Below, piece after piece: positions 28,427 to 37,335 of a stretch of DNA of 64,000 bases. The stretch comes from Bacillus albus (GTDB lineage: Bacteria > Bacillota > Bacilli > Bacillales > Bacillaceae_G). Position 1 is the stretch's first letter, and every line of letters begins with the position of its first letter. The notes beneath the pieces are model-generated. The model did no database searches. It was not told the origin of the DNA and saw only the letters and a list, made by a program, of their open reading frames with translations. The stretch is taken from NCBI RefSeq assembly GCF_001884185.1, contig NZ_MAOE01000110.1:1-64000 (forward strand), given 5' to 3'. The translations under genes were made by a program, and so were the position numbers.

Positions 28427-29752
28427 TTACATTAAATAACGTAAATAAATATAAGCATGTGATAGTAATAATGCAATAATAGTTAACGGTAAACCAATTT
28501 TTAAGAAGTCCATATACGAGAATCCATGTCCTTCACGTTTTGCAATACCAGCAACGACTACGTTTGCGGATGCTCCGATTAATGTTCCGTTTCCTCCTAA
28601 GCAAGCTCCAAGTGATAACGCCCACCATAGTACTTCGATTTGTGGAGAGTCTACAGATAGTCCGAGTCCTGTAGCTAAATCTTGAATAAGCGGAATCATC
28701 GTTGCGACAAAGGGGATATTATCAATTGTCGCAGATGCGATGCCTGATACCCATAAAATAAGTACCGCAGCGAAACCGATATCGCCATTTGTTACGTCGA
28801 GTACTTCTTTTGCGAGTGAAGAAATAAGCCCGATATCAATTAACCCGCCAACGAGAATGAATAGTCCAGCGAAGAAGAAAATAGTTACCCATTCAACGTG
28901 GGCAAATACATCTTCAATATCGTGTTCTTTTACTCCAATTAGCATAAGAATTGTAGCGCCTGTCATCGCGATAACGGCAGCGTCTACATGAATAATCGAA
29001 TGAAGTACAAAGCCTAAAATAGTTAGTCCTAAAATTGAAATGGATTTTAAAAGGAGGCTTTGATCTTTAATATAATCATTTTCGTTCAATGCCATTAATA
29101 TTTTAATTTGCTCAGTTGTTGTTTTTAGTTTGTTACGATACATGAAGTAAATAATGCCAAGTGTAACGATAGAAATAATAATTACGATTGGAGCTAAGTT
29201 TAGTAAAAAGGCATTAAAATCTAACTGTTTGTTTGCTGATCCAATCATTATGTTCGGTGGATCACCGATTAATGTTGCTGTTCCGCCTATATTTGAAAAT
29301 AGCACTTCTGAAATCAAATAAGGAACAGGATTTACTTTTAAAATACGTGTAATGGATAGTGTAACAGGTACGATTAATAAGACAGTTGTTACGTTGTCCA
29401 AAAATGCTGATCCGACAGCAGTTAATAAGGATAGCAATAATAAAATGCGAATCGGTTTTCCGCCAGCTGCTTTTGCCGCTTTAATGGCGACAAATTCAAA
29501 TACGCCTGATTGACTTGTAATATGTACGAGAATCATCATCCCAATTAAAAGGGTAATCGTTTCCCATTGAATATGTGATGTGAAAGCGGTATGTAAATCT
29601 ACAACTCCAAAAATAATCATAATAGCAGCGCCGAATAGTGCGATTACTGCACGATTCAATTTCTCAGAAATAATAAATCCGTACGTGACTAAAAATACGG
29701 AAATTGCAAAATAATATTGCCAATTTGCTACTTCATGTGCTGATTGTTCCAA
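28427..29752 (-). CDS. ArsB/NhaD-type ion transporter
   Basis: A 441-residue membrane protein of the ion-transporter superfamily (ArsB, NhaD, SLC13). It has about 11-12 helices, with repeats marked by SAFLDNVTTVLLIVP near residue 115 and ATIDNIPFVATMIPL near 345, which form the two inverted re-entrant regions, and DPPNIMIGSA / GGNGTLIGASANVV near 163 and 390. The substrate could be Na+/H+ exchange, arsenite or a dicarboxylate; there are no ars genes nearby. Single gene on the minus strand. Confidence 0.85.
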   Translation of the reverse strand: MEQSAHEVANWQYYFAISVFLVTYGFIISEKLNRAVIALFGAAIMIIFGVVDLHTAFTSHIQWETITLLIGMMILVHITSQSGVFEFVAIKAAKAAGGKPIRILLLLSLLTAVGSAFLDNVTTVLLIVPVTLSITRILKVNPVPYLISEVLFSNIGGTATLIGDPPNIMIGSANKQLDFNAFLLNLAPIVIIISIVTLGIIYFMYRNKLKTTTEQIKILMALNENDYIKDQSLLLKSISILGLTILGFVLHSIIHVDAAVIAMTGATILMLIGVKEHDIEDVFAHVEWVTIFFFAGLFILVGGLIDIGLISSLAKEVLDVTNGDIGFAAVLILWVSGIASATIDNIPFVATMIPLIQDLATGLGLSVDSPQIEVLWWALSLGACLGGNGTLIGASANVVVAGIAKREGHGFSYMDFLKIGLPLTIIALLLSHAYIYLRYLM

Positions 29753-29898
29753 TCATGTCACCTTCTTTAAAGTATGTATTCAATTGTCAAAATGTATCTC
29801 GCTTTATAAATACGGGATAAAATATATTGTAGCAAATTCAAAAAAGAAAGAAAACTATTTAACAAAGTGAAGGAAAAAATGATGATTTTACATATGAT

Positions 29899-30055
29899 AT
29901 AAAGTGAAACTTTAATCAGTGGGATTTTTGTTCATCCCCACTGATTATCAGCCCTCACCAATCGGGCATTTAGGGATAGTTGATTTCCAACATAGCTGAC
30001 GTGCATTTGCTGGATTTTAAGGTGGAAATCTTACTATCCGTTAATGCGGGGTAAA
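29899..30055 (+). repeat. bcr1-like interspersed repeat, copy 2 (diverged)
   Basis: It starts ATAAAGTGAAACTTTAATCAG like copy 1 and keeps the central ATTATCAGCCCTCACCAATCGG block, but the second hairpin module has diverged (GATTTCCAACATAG / GGTGGAAATC), with compensating changes that keep the stem. It fills most of a 414-bp gap between the transporter and yojF. Confidence 0.75.
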
Positions 30056-30166
30056 AAAATAAAGAAACACAGTGCAAATTATTAGGAAAAGTGGGCGCTG
30101 TCCTCTAATATAGAGATAGCAATTTACATTATTTTTGCGTAAAATGGTTTAAAGAGGTGAATTCCG

Positions 30167-30517
30167 ATGGAAATAGTAAAAGATAGTTCTCTTATTCAAA
30201 ATGAAATTGAACGTTTTGTAAATAAAGATGTATATATTCATTTAGAAACAACGAACGGAGCGTATGCGTCACACTTTAATGAAAAGATGATGACGGTTGG
30301 TGCATTCATTCGAAATGCAATTATTCGCTTTGAGCGCGGGAAGATTACTGGAACGAATCCATACCGAGTTGGTTTGAAAATGGATCATGGCTGGGTATAT
30401 GCAGAAGGTATTACGCACTGGGAAGTAGACGATAAAGAGCGTTTATTACTTGCAGGGCACGATAATCAAGGACGCTTAGCAGTTGCACTTGAGTTAAGCT
30501 TAACACCATTTAAGTAA
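30167..30517 (+). CDS. yojF: YojF family protein (DUF1806)
   Basis: A 116-residue cytosolic protein of the YojF family; function unknown. It lies 15 bp upstream of bshB2, the same order as yojF-yojG in B. subtilis, so a link to bacillithiol metabolism is likely but indirect. Conserved-looking stretches are NGAYASHFNEKMMTVGAFIRN and WVYAEGITHWE. RBS AAAGAGGTGA. Confidence 0.85.
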   Translation: MEIVKDSSLIQNEIERFVNKDVYIHLETTNGAYASHFNEKMMTVGAFIRNAIIRFERGKITGTNPYRVGLKMDHGWVYAEGITHWEVDDKERLLLAGHDNQGRLAVALELSLTPFK

Positions 30518-30532
30518 GAAGGAGGGAAACTT

Positions 30533-31195
30533 ATGGAGAGACATGTACTTGTTGTATTTCCGCATCCAGATGATGAAGCATTTGCTGCGGGAGGAACAAT
30601 TCGCTTATTAACAGATCAAGGAGTACCTGTAACGTATGCGTGTGGTACTTTAGGACAAATGGGACGTAACATGGGGAAAAACGTATTCGCTAACCGTGAA
30701 ACGATTCCAAATATCCGTGAAAAAGAATTAAAAGATGCATGTGAAGCGATGGGAATTCAAGATTTAAGAATGCTTGGTTTCCATGATAAAACGTTAGAAT
30801 TTGAAGATGTTGATTTCGTTGCAGATAAAATTGAAGCAATAATTCAAGAAGTAAATCCATCTCGAATTATTACATTTTATCCAGAGCACGGCGTACATCC
30901 AGATCATGATGCATTTGGCCGCGCAGTTGTTCGCGCTGTATCACGTATGCCAAAAGAAGAACGTCCAGTCATTCATGCAGTTGCAATTACGAAAAATCGT
31001 GAAGCTGTATTAGGTGAGCCGGATGTTGTAAATAATATTAGTGAAGTATTCGAGCATAAATTAGCTGCACTAGGTGCGCATCGTTCCCAAACAGAAGCGA
31101 TGTTAGAAGAAACACACGCAAAAATTAAAAACAAAGATGCAGCAACATTAAAATGGCTACAACTTGAACAATTTTGGACTTATAAATGGGAGTAG
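30533..31195 (+). CDS. bshB2: Bacillithiol biosynthesis deacetylase BshB2
   Basis: A 220-residue LmbE-like zinc deacetylase that removes acetyl from GlcNAc-malate to give GlcN-malate in bacillithiol synthesis. PHPDDE (residues 10-15) provides zinc ligands, and PEHGVHPDHDAFG near 121-133 provides further His residues. BshB2 is the second deacetylase of the Bacillus pathway (YojG). It is cotranscribed with yojF. RBS AAGGAGGGAAA. Confidence 0.92.
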   Translation: MERHVLVVFPHPDDEAFAAGGTIRLLTDQGVPVTYACGTLGQMGRNMGKNVFANRETIPNIREKELKDACEAMGIQDLRMLGFHDKTLEFEDVDFVADKIEAIIQEVNPSRIITFYPEHGVHPDHDAFGRAVVRAVSRMPKEERPVIHAVAITKNREAVLGEPDVVNNISEVFEHKLAALGAHRSQTEAMLEETHAKIKNKDAATLKWLQLEQFWTYKWE

Positions 31196-31229
31196 GCTAG
31201 AAGGGAATCTTCTAGTAGCTCTTACATAG

Positions 31230-31262
31230 AAAAAGCATCGTCATTTGGACGGTGCTTTTTTA
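31230..31262 (+). terminator. Intrinsic terminator
   Basis: AAAAAGCATCGTC pairs with GACGGTGCTTTTT after bshB2. Confidence 0.85.
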
Positions 31263-31305
31263 GTGAATAATTTTTGTTCTTCTCTATTTGCGAACAGCCT
31301 TCACT

Positions 31306-31734
31306 TTATCTCTTACTCCATTCTTTTACGAATTCATCATGATATGCTTCGCTCCAATGGTATGGCTGCAACTCTTTTAACGGTTTGAAAATGATATCTT
31401 GTTTAGAATTTGTAATGGCGCATAGTACTTCTGGTCCCCAGTAAAATAAACGTTCTTGGCATACACCACAAGGTGATAACACTTTTAATTCAGAATGCTC
31501 ATTTTCTCTGGCAAGACAAAGAGAATGTGTAACTTTTTTATGAAATTTATGTGCTTCTAAAATTGCACCTGTTTCCATACAAAGTTCTGTTGAAGCGTTT
31601 ATTACATCAGGGGCCACACTTGTATAAATGGATCCATCTTCTACACGAACTGCTGCAGCTCCGCCCCAACCATGTGGATATCTTTGGTCAATTAAACGTT
31701 TCACTGTATCATATAATTGTTGTTCAATGCTCAA
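31306..31734 (-). CDS. Cytidine deaminase-family protein (blasticidin-deaminase-like)
   Basis: 142 residues. Zinc ligands and the catalytic Glu are in TELCMETGAI (Cys and Glu) and LSPCGVCQER (two Cys), the three-cysteine pattern of the small tetrameric cytidine deaminase/BSD group. It may deaminate cytidine, deoxycytidine or a nucleoside antibiotic. The start is taken as TTG at 31734 because GAGGA lies 8 nt upstream; a TTG 12 codons earlier has no RBS. Confidence 0.82.
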   Translation of the reverse strand: MSIEQQLYDTVKRLIDQRYPHGWGGAAAVRVEDGSIYTSVAPDVINASTELCMETGAILEAHKFHKKVTHSLCLARENEHSELKVLSPCGVCQERLFYWGPEVLCAITNSKQDIIFKPLKELQPYHWSEAYHDEFVKEWSKR

Positions 31735-31842
31735 TTGTAGTTCCTCATTTCTACGTAATTTTCCATTCAATGACTATGTTATTTTTTTAGTAATACCGTT
31801 CAAAAAGAATAGACATCTAATTTCACACTATGGATGTAAGAA

Positions 31843-32394
31843 TTACTCTTCATCTGCATACTTTTCCTCTAAAGAAATTAATAGAGCAATTAACCCGAGT
31901 ACTACAATAATTAAAGTAGTTATAAAAGATTTAGAAAGAGAAAAGGAACCTGCAATGAAAGGTGATAAAAACTTGAATGACAGTATACTAGCTAGTAAGG
32001 AAACTACTAAAGTGGTAAAAAGAGCTATATTTTTATTATTAATAGATGTTAGTAAAAAGTCTTTAATAAAGCCAATAGAGACAAATATAGTTAGTATGAT
32101 AAGAGAAATAAAATAATGTGTTACATCTGTCATACTAATAGTAGGATCGTCTATTATGTAGGCAAGTAACTTAGATATTAACATACCGCCAAACAATAGA
32201 ATGATAAAAGCGAGTAATTCTGTTGACATATAGGTGCTAAAATTGACTTTCTTTTTAAAGAGCTTATAGCTGAGAGTAGCCTGGATTATTTGCATGATAA
32301 ATAAAGCGATAATCCACACATAATATACAATTGGTAATTCTCCTGAGAATAGAGAGATTAGGAAGTTTACTATTGTCCTTAAAATTTCAATCAT
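31843..32394 (-). CDS. Integral membrane protein, unknown family
   Basis: 183 residues with about five hydrophobic segments (roughly 23-42, 56-80, 92-112, 122-145, 153-175) and an acidic tail (SLEEKYADEE). RBS AGGAGG is well placed. I do not recognise the family and see no catalytic motif. It is divergent from the MFS transporter, 365 bp away. Confidence 0.7.
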   Translation of the reverse strand: MIEILRTIVNFLISLFSGELPIVYYVWIIALFIMQIIQATLSYKLFKKKVNFSTYMSTELLAFIILLFGGMLISKLLAYIIDDPTISMTDVTHYFISLIILTIFVSIGFIKDFLLTSINNKNIALFTTLVVSLLASILSFKFLSPFIAGSFSLSKSFITTLIIVVLGLIALLISLEEKYADEE

Positions 32395-32613
32395 TACGAA
32401 AGGCCTCCTGTTTGTAAGCTTTACGACATTAAAATATGCTAGTCTGTCGTTTAATAATTAGAACTATAAATTCAAACTATTTCTAATTATTCCATAAAAA
32501 GGTGGTTGCATCAAGTTATCTTTTTAAGAAATCCTCCAAGGCTCGACACTAGAAAAAGAAATGCAATATGTAATATAATTGAAAAAGTATATTTAAAAAA
32601 TCAATGTTAATAT

Positions 32614-32753
32614 TACCCTCCTATAAGTATTGACATACGTAATTGAGGTGTTTTCTTTGTTGTTTTATGATCGAATTTCTATAATGGCCCCTCCTGTTCC
32701 GTAGCTTAGGAAAGTCTTTTTATTTCTGAGATTTTCAAAGTTATAGGAGGGTA
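32614..32753 (+). promoter_or_regulatory. Leader with 13-bp anti-Shine-Dalgarno pairing before the MFS gene
   Basis: TACCCTCCTATAA (32614-32626) is the exact complement of TTATAGGAGGGTA (32741-32753), which contains the RBS of the MFS gene. A transcript starting upstream, for example from TATAAT at 32574-32579, could hide its own RBS. A second C-rich stretch (GGCCCCTCCTG, 32686-32696) could compete. A short reading frame lies between the arms. Confidence 0.5.
32648..32704 (+). CDS. Possible 18-residue leader peptide
   Basis: GTG start, reading MFSLLFYDRISIMAPPVP and then TAG, between the two arms of the RBS-sequestering pairing. The Pro-rich end (APPVP) could slow ribosomes, as in antibiotic-responsive leaders. 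The RBS (TTGAG) is weak and too close. Speculative. Confidence 0.25.
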   Translation: MFSLLFYDRISIMAPPVP

Positions 32754-32759
32754 TGAAAT

Positions 32760-33959
32760 ATGAAAAAAGTCTCAGTACCATCACTTTTGTTAATGATCAT
32801 TCTTGTCGCATTTCCGCAAATTAGTGAAACGATTTACACACCGTCTTTACCTGACATTTCAAAGGCGTTACATGTAAGGGATAATGAGGTGCAGTTAACA
32901 CTAAGTGTGTATTTTGCTGGATTTGCTTTAGGTGTATTTTTTATTGGATGGTTATCAGATATAATTGGCCGTCGCCCGGCAATGTTACTTGGAATTGTTG
33001 TATATGGCGTAGGGAGTTTCTTATGCTTTATTGCAAATTCCATTGAAGTTTTATTGGTAAGTCGTTTTATTCAAGCGTTTGGAGCAAGTGCTGGATCTGT
33101 TGTTACACAAACGATTCTTCGTGAAAGTGTAGAGGGGCATAAGAGGCATGTTATGTTTGCTCAAATCTCGGCAGTCATTGCTTTTACACCAGCGATAGGA
33201 CCGTTAATTGGTGGCTTTCTTGATCAAATGTTTGGATTTAAAATTGTATTTTTAAGTTTAGTTATTATGAGTTTCGGAATTTTTCTGTATACGCTTGTTT
33301 CTCTTCCGGAAACAAAGACGGACTCAGTAACGAATAAGATAAATGTGTTTTCAGTTTTGAAGAGGTTAATTACAAATCCGAAAGTAGTAACATACGGGTT
33401 ATTAATTGGAGGAGCGAATGGTGTTTTGTTTAGCTATTATGCAGAAGCTCCGTTTATCTTTATTGAATACTTTCAGTTATCGCCTAGTATGTATGGATTT
33501 TTAGGGATTGTTGTTGCTTCTGCTTCTATTATTGGGGCGAAAGTTTCGAAACGATTGCTTGCTACGTATAAACCAGAGAAGATTATATATATCGGTTGTC
33601 TCGTAATGACAGGAGGAGCTATTCTTTTATCTGTTATTACGTTTGTTGGAACAAATCCTAATATAATATATATGATTGTATTTTTAGTAGCGATGTTTAT
33701 TTTGCTATTAGGAATTGGAGTAGCGTTACCTAACTGTTTAAGTTTAGCGTTAGTAGATTTTCAAGATGTTATTGGTACAGCCGGAGCATTGTTTAGCTTA
33801 GGATACTATGTAATTGTAACGATGACAATTTGGGGAATGAGCCAGTTGCATACGGGTTCGTTACTCGTGATGCCACTTTATTTTCTGGTTATAGTAGTTA
33901 TCATGATGGTGTTTACTAAGGTGTTTATTTTAGGTAAACAAACTTCAAAAATGATTTAA
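32760..33959 (+). CDS. MFS drug-resistance transporter (Bcr/CflA-like)
   Basis: 399 residues and 12 membrane helices. The motif-A loop GWLSDIIGRRPAMLLG sits near residue 61, and ARG-type motif SRFIQAFGASAGSVVTQTILRE near 100 is typical of the Bcr/CflA drug:H+ antiporters. It probably exports a toxic compound such as bicyclomycin, chloramphenicol-like drugs or sulfonamides; the ligand is not shown. Its RBS TTATAGGAGGGTA is perfectly complementary to an upstream sequence, so inducible translation is possible. Confidence 0.9.
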   Translation: MKKVSVPSLLLMIILVAFPQISETIYTPSLPDISKALHVRDNEVQLTLSVYFAGFALGVFFIGWLSDIIGRRPAMLLGIVVYGVGSFLCFIANSIEVLLVSRFIQAFGASAGSVVTQTILRESVEGHKRHVMFAQISAVIAFTPAIGPLIGGFLDQMFGFKIVFLSLVIMSFGIFLYTLVSLPETKTDSVTNKINVFSVLKRLITNPKVVTYGLLIGGANGVLFSYYAEAPFIFIEYFQLSPSMYGFLGIVVASASIIGAKVSKRLLATYKPEKIIYIGCLVMTGGAILLSVITFVGTNPNIIYMIVFLVAMFILLLGIGVALPNCLSLALVDFQDVIGTAGALFSLGYYVIVTMTIWGMSQLHTGSLLVMPLYFLVIVVIMMVFTKVFILGKQTSKMI

Positions 33960-33965
33960 ATATAA

Positions 33966-34005
33966 AATATAAAAGGGTCTCATTAAAAATGAGACCCTTT
34001 TATAT
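33966..34005 (+). terminator. Intrinsic terminator
   Basis: AAAAGGGTCTCAT/ATGAGACCCTTTT after the MFS gene. The following 530 bp before the permease hold no gene; a hairpin at about 34018-34047 (TTTTGAGG/CCTCAAAA) is the only structure noticed. Confidence 0.9.
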
Positions 34006-34535
34006 TTTATCCGGCTGTTTTGAGGTAGTAAGGTTCCTGCCTCAAAATTGGGCTGGACTAAAGAAATTAGTAGTTTATTAATATATTAAATTTCTGGTTG
34101 GTATATGAATCGGACGTGTGGGAAATTACGTTATCAACTATAAAGATTGAAGTGCATGAGATGTGAAACCAAGGAAGAAATACTCTCCTCGGTTATTTAT
34201 ATTGCAATAATATTTATACCGGAATCATATTGAATAGATGTATTTTATTGTTAATTCAGTTAAAAATTAAACATAATCATGTATATTAATTTACCGAAAA
34301 AATAATTGAATTTTTCAGATTAATGAATTAATATAAGGTAAGTAATTTTAAGATTTATAGAATATTGGAAGGTGAAAGGTTTTGAGAATTTTGTAAGAGG
34401 CAAAAAACGATTTTGGGATAGCTTTAAAGCTAGTGTAAAATGACGTTTGCTTCATCATTTTCAAGGCCGAAAGGAATTAGGGAAGGCATCTTGTTTTAAA
34501 ATGCAGCTATGAATCATCTAAGAGGGGGAAGTGAA

Positions 34536-35927
34536 GTGGCAAACAAAGAATTGAAAAGAGGCTTAGAAGCACGTCATATTCAAATGATAGCTTTAGGCGG
34601 AACGATTGGTGTTGGCTTGTTTATGGGGTCAGCCAGCACGATTAAATGGACAGGTCCGTCAGTAATGCTTGCGTATGCAATTGCAGGTATTTTTATTTTC
34701 TTCATTATGCGTGCGATGGGCGAAATGTTGTATATGGAGCCGAGTACAGGTTCATTTGCGACGTTCGGTCATAAGTATATTCATCCGCTAGCTGGTTATA
34801 TGACAGCGTGGAGTAACTGGTTCCAGTGGGTTATCGTTGGGATGTCAGAAATTATTGCGGTAGGAGCATATATGCAATATTGGTTCCCAGACTTACCAGC
34901 TTGGATACCGGGTGTAATCGCAATGGTTATTCTTGGCGCAGCTAACTTAATTTCTGTTAAGTCATTTGGTGAATTTGAATTTTGGTTTGCGATGATTAAA
35001 ATCGTTACGATTCTATTAATGATTATTGCAGGATTTGGCCTTATTTTCTTCGGAATTGGTAACGGTGGAGAAGCGATTGGCATATCAAATCTTTGGTCAA
35101 ATGGCGGTTTCTTTACAGGTGGTTTTTCAGGCTTCTTCTTTGCATTATCACTTGTAGTGGGTGCATACCAAGGTGTGGAATTAATCGGTATTACTGCTGG
35201 TGAGGCGAAGGATCCGAAGAAGACACTTACAAAAGCGATCCAAAGTACAATTTGGCGTATTTTAATTTTCTATATTGGTGCTATTTTCGTTATTGTAACT
35301 GTGTATCCGTGGGATCAATTGAGTACAATTGGTAGTCCATTCGTAGCAACTTTTGCGAAAGTTGGTATTACGGCAGCAGCGGGACTTATTAACTTCGTTG
35401 TTATTACAGCAGCGATGTCTGGTTGTAATAGTGGGATTTATAGTGCGGGACGTATGCTTTACACGTTAGGTGTAAATGGACAAGCACCGAAATATTTCAC
35501 GAAACTTTCTGGAAATGGTGTACCTTTATTCGGTACAGTTGGCGTAATTATCGGTTTAGCGGTCGGTGTTGTTTTAAGTTATATCGCACCGAAAAACTTA
35601 TTCGTATATGTATATAGTGCGAGCGTACTTCCTGGTATGGTGCCATGGTTCGTCATTTTAATTAGTCAAATTAACTTTAGAAAAGAAAAAGGGGCAGAGA
35701 TGAAAGATCATCCGTTCAAAATGCCATTTGCTCCTGTCACAAACTATTTAACAATTGCCTTTTTAATTATGGTATTAATTGGAATGTGGTTTAACGATGA
35801 TACGCGTATTTCACTAGTTGTAGGTATTATTTTCTTAGCTATCGTTACAATTAGCTTCTATGCTTTCGGTATAGGAAAACGACGTCCGTTAGATGTTCCA
35901 AATGATCAGGAGATTTCAAGTAAATAA
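34536..35927 (+). CDS. Amino acid permease (APC/AAT family, YbxG-like)
   Basis: 463 residues and 12 membrane helices. The N-terminus [25 protein letters not shown] is the AAT-family signature for amine binding in helix 1. Strong resemblance to B. subtilis YbxG; the substrate is a neutral or basic amino acid. The GTG at 34536 (VANKELKRG) is preferred because AGAGGGGGAA lies 8 nt upstream; the longer reading adds nine residues that are not family-like. Monocistronic. Confidence 0.9.
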   Translation: MANKELKRGLEARHIQMIALGGTIGVGLFMGSASTIKWTGPSVMLAYAIAGIFIFFIMRAMGEMLYMEPSTGSFATFGHKYIHPLAGYMTAWSNWFQWVIVGMSEIIAVGAYMQYWFPDLPAWIPGVIAMVILGAANLISVKSFGEFEFWFAMIKIVTILLMIIAGFGLIFFGIGNGGEAIGISNLWSNGGFFTGGFSGFFFALSLVVGAYQGVELIGITAGEAKDPKKTLTKAIQSTIWRILIFYIGAIFVIVTVYPWDQLSTIGSPFVATFAKVGITAAAGLINFVVITAAMSGCNSGIYSAGRMLYTLGVNGQAPKYFTKLSGNGVPLFGTVGVIIGLAVGVVLSYIAPKNLFVYVYSASVLPGMVPWFVILISQINFRKEKGAEMKDHPFKMPFAPVTNYLTIAFLIMVLIGMWFNDDTRISLVVGIIFLAIVTISFYAFGIGKRRPLDVPNDQEISSK

Positions 35928-35934
35928 AGATAGT

Positions 35935-35971
35935 AAAAAGTCCGATTTCTTATTTGGAAATCGGACTTTTT
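35935..35971. terminator. Bidirectional intrinsic terminator
   Basis: AAAAAGTCCGATTTC/GAAATCGGACTTTTT between the convergent permease and dehydrogenase genes. Confidence 0.9.
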
Positions 35972-35975
35972 ACTA

Positions 35976-36995
35976 TTAAAACTTTTCTAAAACGATTTTC
36001 CCAATTGTATTGCCGCTTTCAAGCAGGGCATGCGCTTTCTTTACATTTTCAGCGTTAATTGGTGTGAATGTTTCATTTAATGTAGTCTTTAAAATACCTT
36101 CATCTAATAGTTCGCTTACTTTATTTAATAGCTCGTGCTGCGTGATCATATCGCCAGTTTCATACATCGCTTTTGTGAACATAAACTCCCAGACGAATGT
36201 AGCACTTTTACTTTTTAAAATACCCATCTCAAGAGGGTGTTCATTTTCTACGATAGAGCAAATTTTTCCTTGTGGTTTAATAAGCTCACATATTGCTTGC
36301 CAATGTTGATCTGTATTGTTTAAGCAGAAAATATAATCTACATCTTTTAGACCAAACTCTAATATTTGATCTTGTAAAGGCTGGTGATGGTTAATGATAT
36401 AATCGGCACCAAATTTTTCAACCCAGTGTATCGTTTCATTGCGGGATGCAGTTGTGATGACATTCAGTCCAGCCCATTTTGCAAGTTGAATTGCAATCGA
36501 GCCAACACCACCAGCACCGCCGATAATTAAAATGTTTTTAAATGTATTCTCATCTCTTTTATTATAATCAATACCTAAACGTTCAAATAAACCTTCCCAT
36601 GCTGTAATAGCTGTTAAAGGAAGTGCTGCAGACTCCGCATCACTTAACGTTTTTGGTTTTTTACCAACAATTCTTTCATCAACTAAATGATATTCACTAT
36701 ATGTACCTTGTCTTGTAATGCTTCCAGCGTAAAACACTTCGTCGCCTTCTTTAAATAACGTACAGCTTTCGCCAGTTTGCACGACAATACCAGTAGCATC
36801 CCAACCAAGTATTTTCGCTACATCTTCTTTTTTATCTTTCGGAGAGCGAACTTTTGTATCAACTGGGTTAACGGAAATGGCGTTAATTTTAACGAGTATA
36901 TCTCTTCCTGTAGCAACAGGTCTTTCAACTTCAATATCAATTAAACTGTTTTCTTCTTCAATAGGTAAGTATTCATGTAAACCAATTGCTTTCAT
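35976..36995 (-). CDS. Zinc-type alcohol dehydrogenase-like protein (YogA-like)
   Basis: A 339-residue medium-chain dehydrogenase. The GroES-like domain contains LGWDATGIVVQTGE near residue 70, and the NAD(P) site is GGAGGVGSIAIQ near 158. It lacks the structural-zinc cysteine cluster, as in the YogA/ZADH group of enone or quinone reductases. The start at 36995 is set by GGAGGG 7 nt upstream; the longer reading has no RBS. Confidence 0.87.
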   Translation of the reverse strand: MKAIGLHEYLPIEEENSLIDIEVERPVATGRDILVKINAISVNPVDTKVRSPKDKKEDVAKILGWDATGIVVQTGESCTLFKEGDEVFYAGSITRQGTYSEYHLVDERIVGKKPKTLSDAESAALPLTAITAWEGLFERLGIDYNKRDENTFKNILIIGGAGGVGSIAIQLAKWAGLNVITTASRNETIHWVEKFGADYIINHHQPLQDQILEFGLKDVDYIFCLNNTDQHWQAICELIKPQGKICSIVENEHPLEMGILKSKSATFVWEFMFTKAMYETGDMITQHELLNKVSELLDEGILKTTLNETFTPINAENVKKAHALLESGNTIGKIVLEKF

Positions 36996-37148
36996 TTCTA
37001 TTCCCTCCATTAAAGTAAGAGTCATTTACTCTTTTATTATAGATGGTGAAATGCCATTATGTAAAAAAGTACACGCTTTTTTATTTATGCTGGTATGAAA
37101 GTGTGGAAGGAGTTTGTTTCTAAAAAACAGAATTTTTTACTGTGTTAC

Positions 37149-37306
37149 TTTATCCCACTTTAATGGGCAGTAAGACTCCCACCTCAAAATTCAGCGAAAG
37201 CAAAGAATTTAGGTGGGGGATCAACTGCCCCTAAAAGTCCGATTGGTGAGGGCTGATAATCAGTGGGGGATGAAGAAAACCCCCACTGATTAAAGTTTCA
37301 CTTTAT
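37149..37306 (-). repeat. bcr1-like interspersed repeat, copy 3 (inverted)
   Basis: Reverse-orientation copy, nearly identical to copy 1, bounded by TTTAT on both sides (37149-37153 and 37302-37306). It lies between the dehydrogenase and aiiA, within 60 bp of the aiiA start, so it sits in or near the aiiA promoter/leader. Confidence 0.82.
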
Positions 37307-37335
37307 CTCAAATTAAATGTAAAGGTGGATACATA

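Noticed and set aside
34018-34065. Sequence like one bcr1 arm (GAGGTAGTAAGG ... CCTCAAAATT)
   Set aside because: Only about 30 bp resemble the repeat, with no duplicated ends; it could equally be an unrelated hairpin.
34005-34535. Possible T-box or CodY control before the amino-acid permease
   Set aside because: No T-box signature, specifier stem or antiterminator was found, and the best CodY-like 15-mer (around 34310) has four mismatches.
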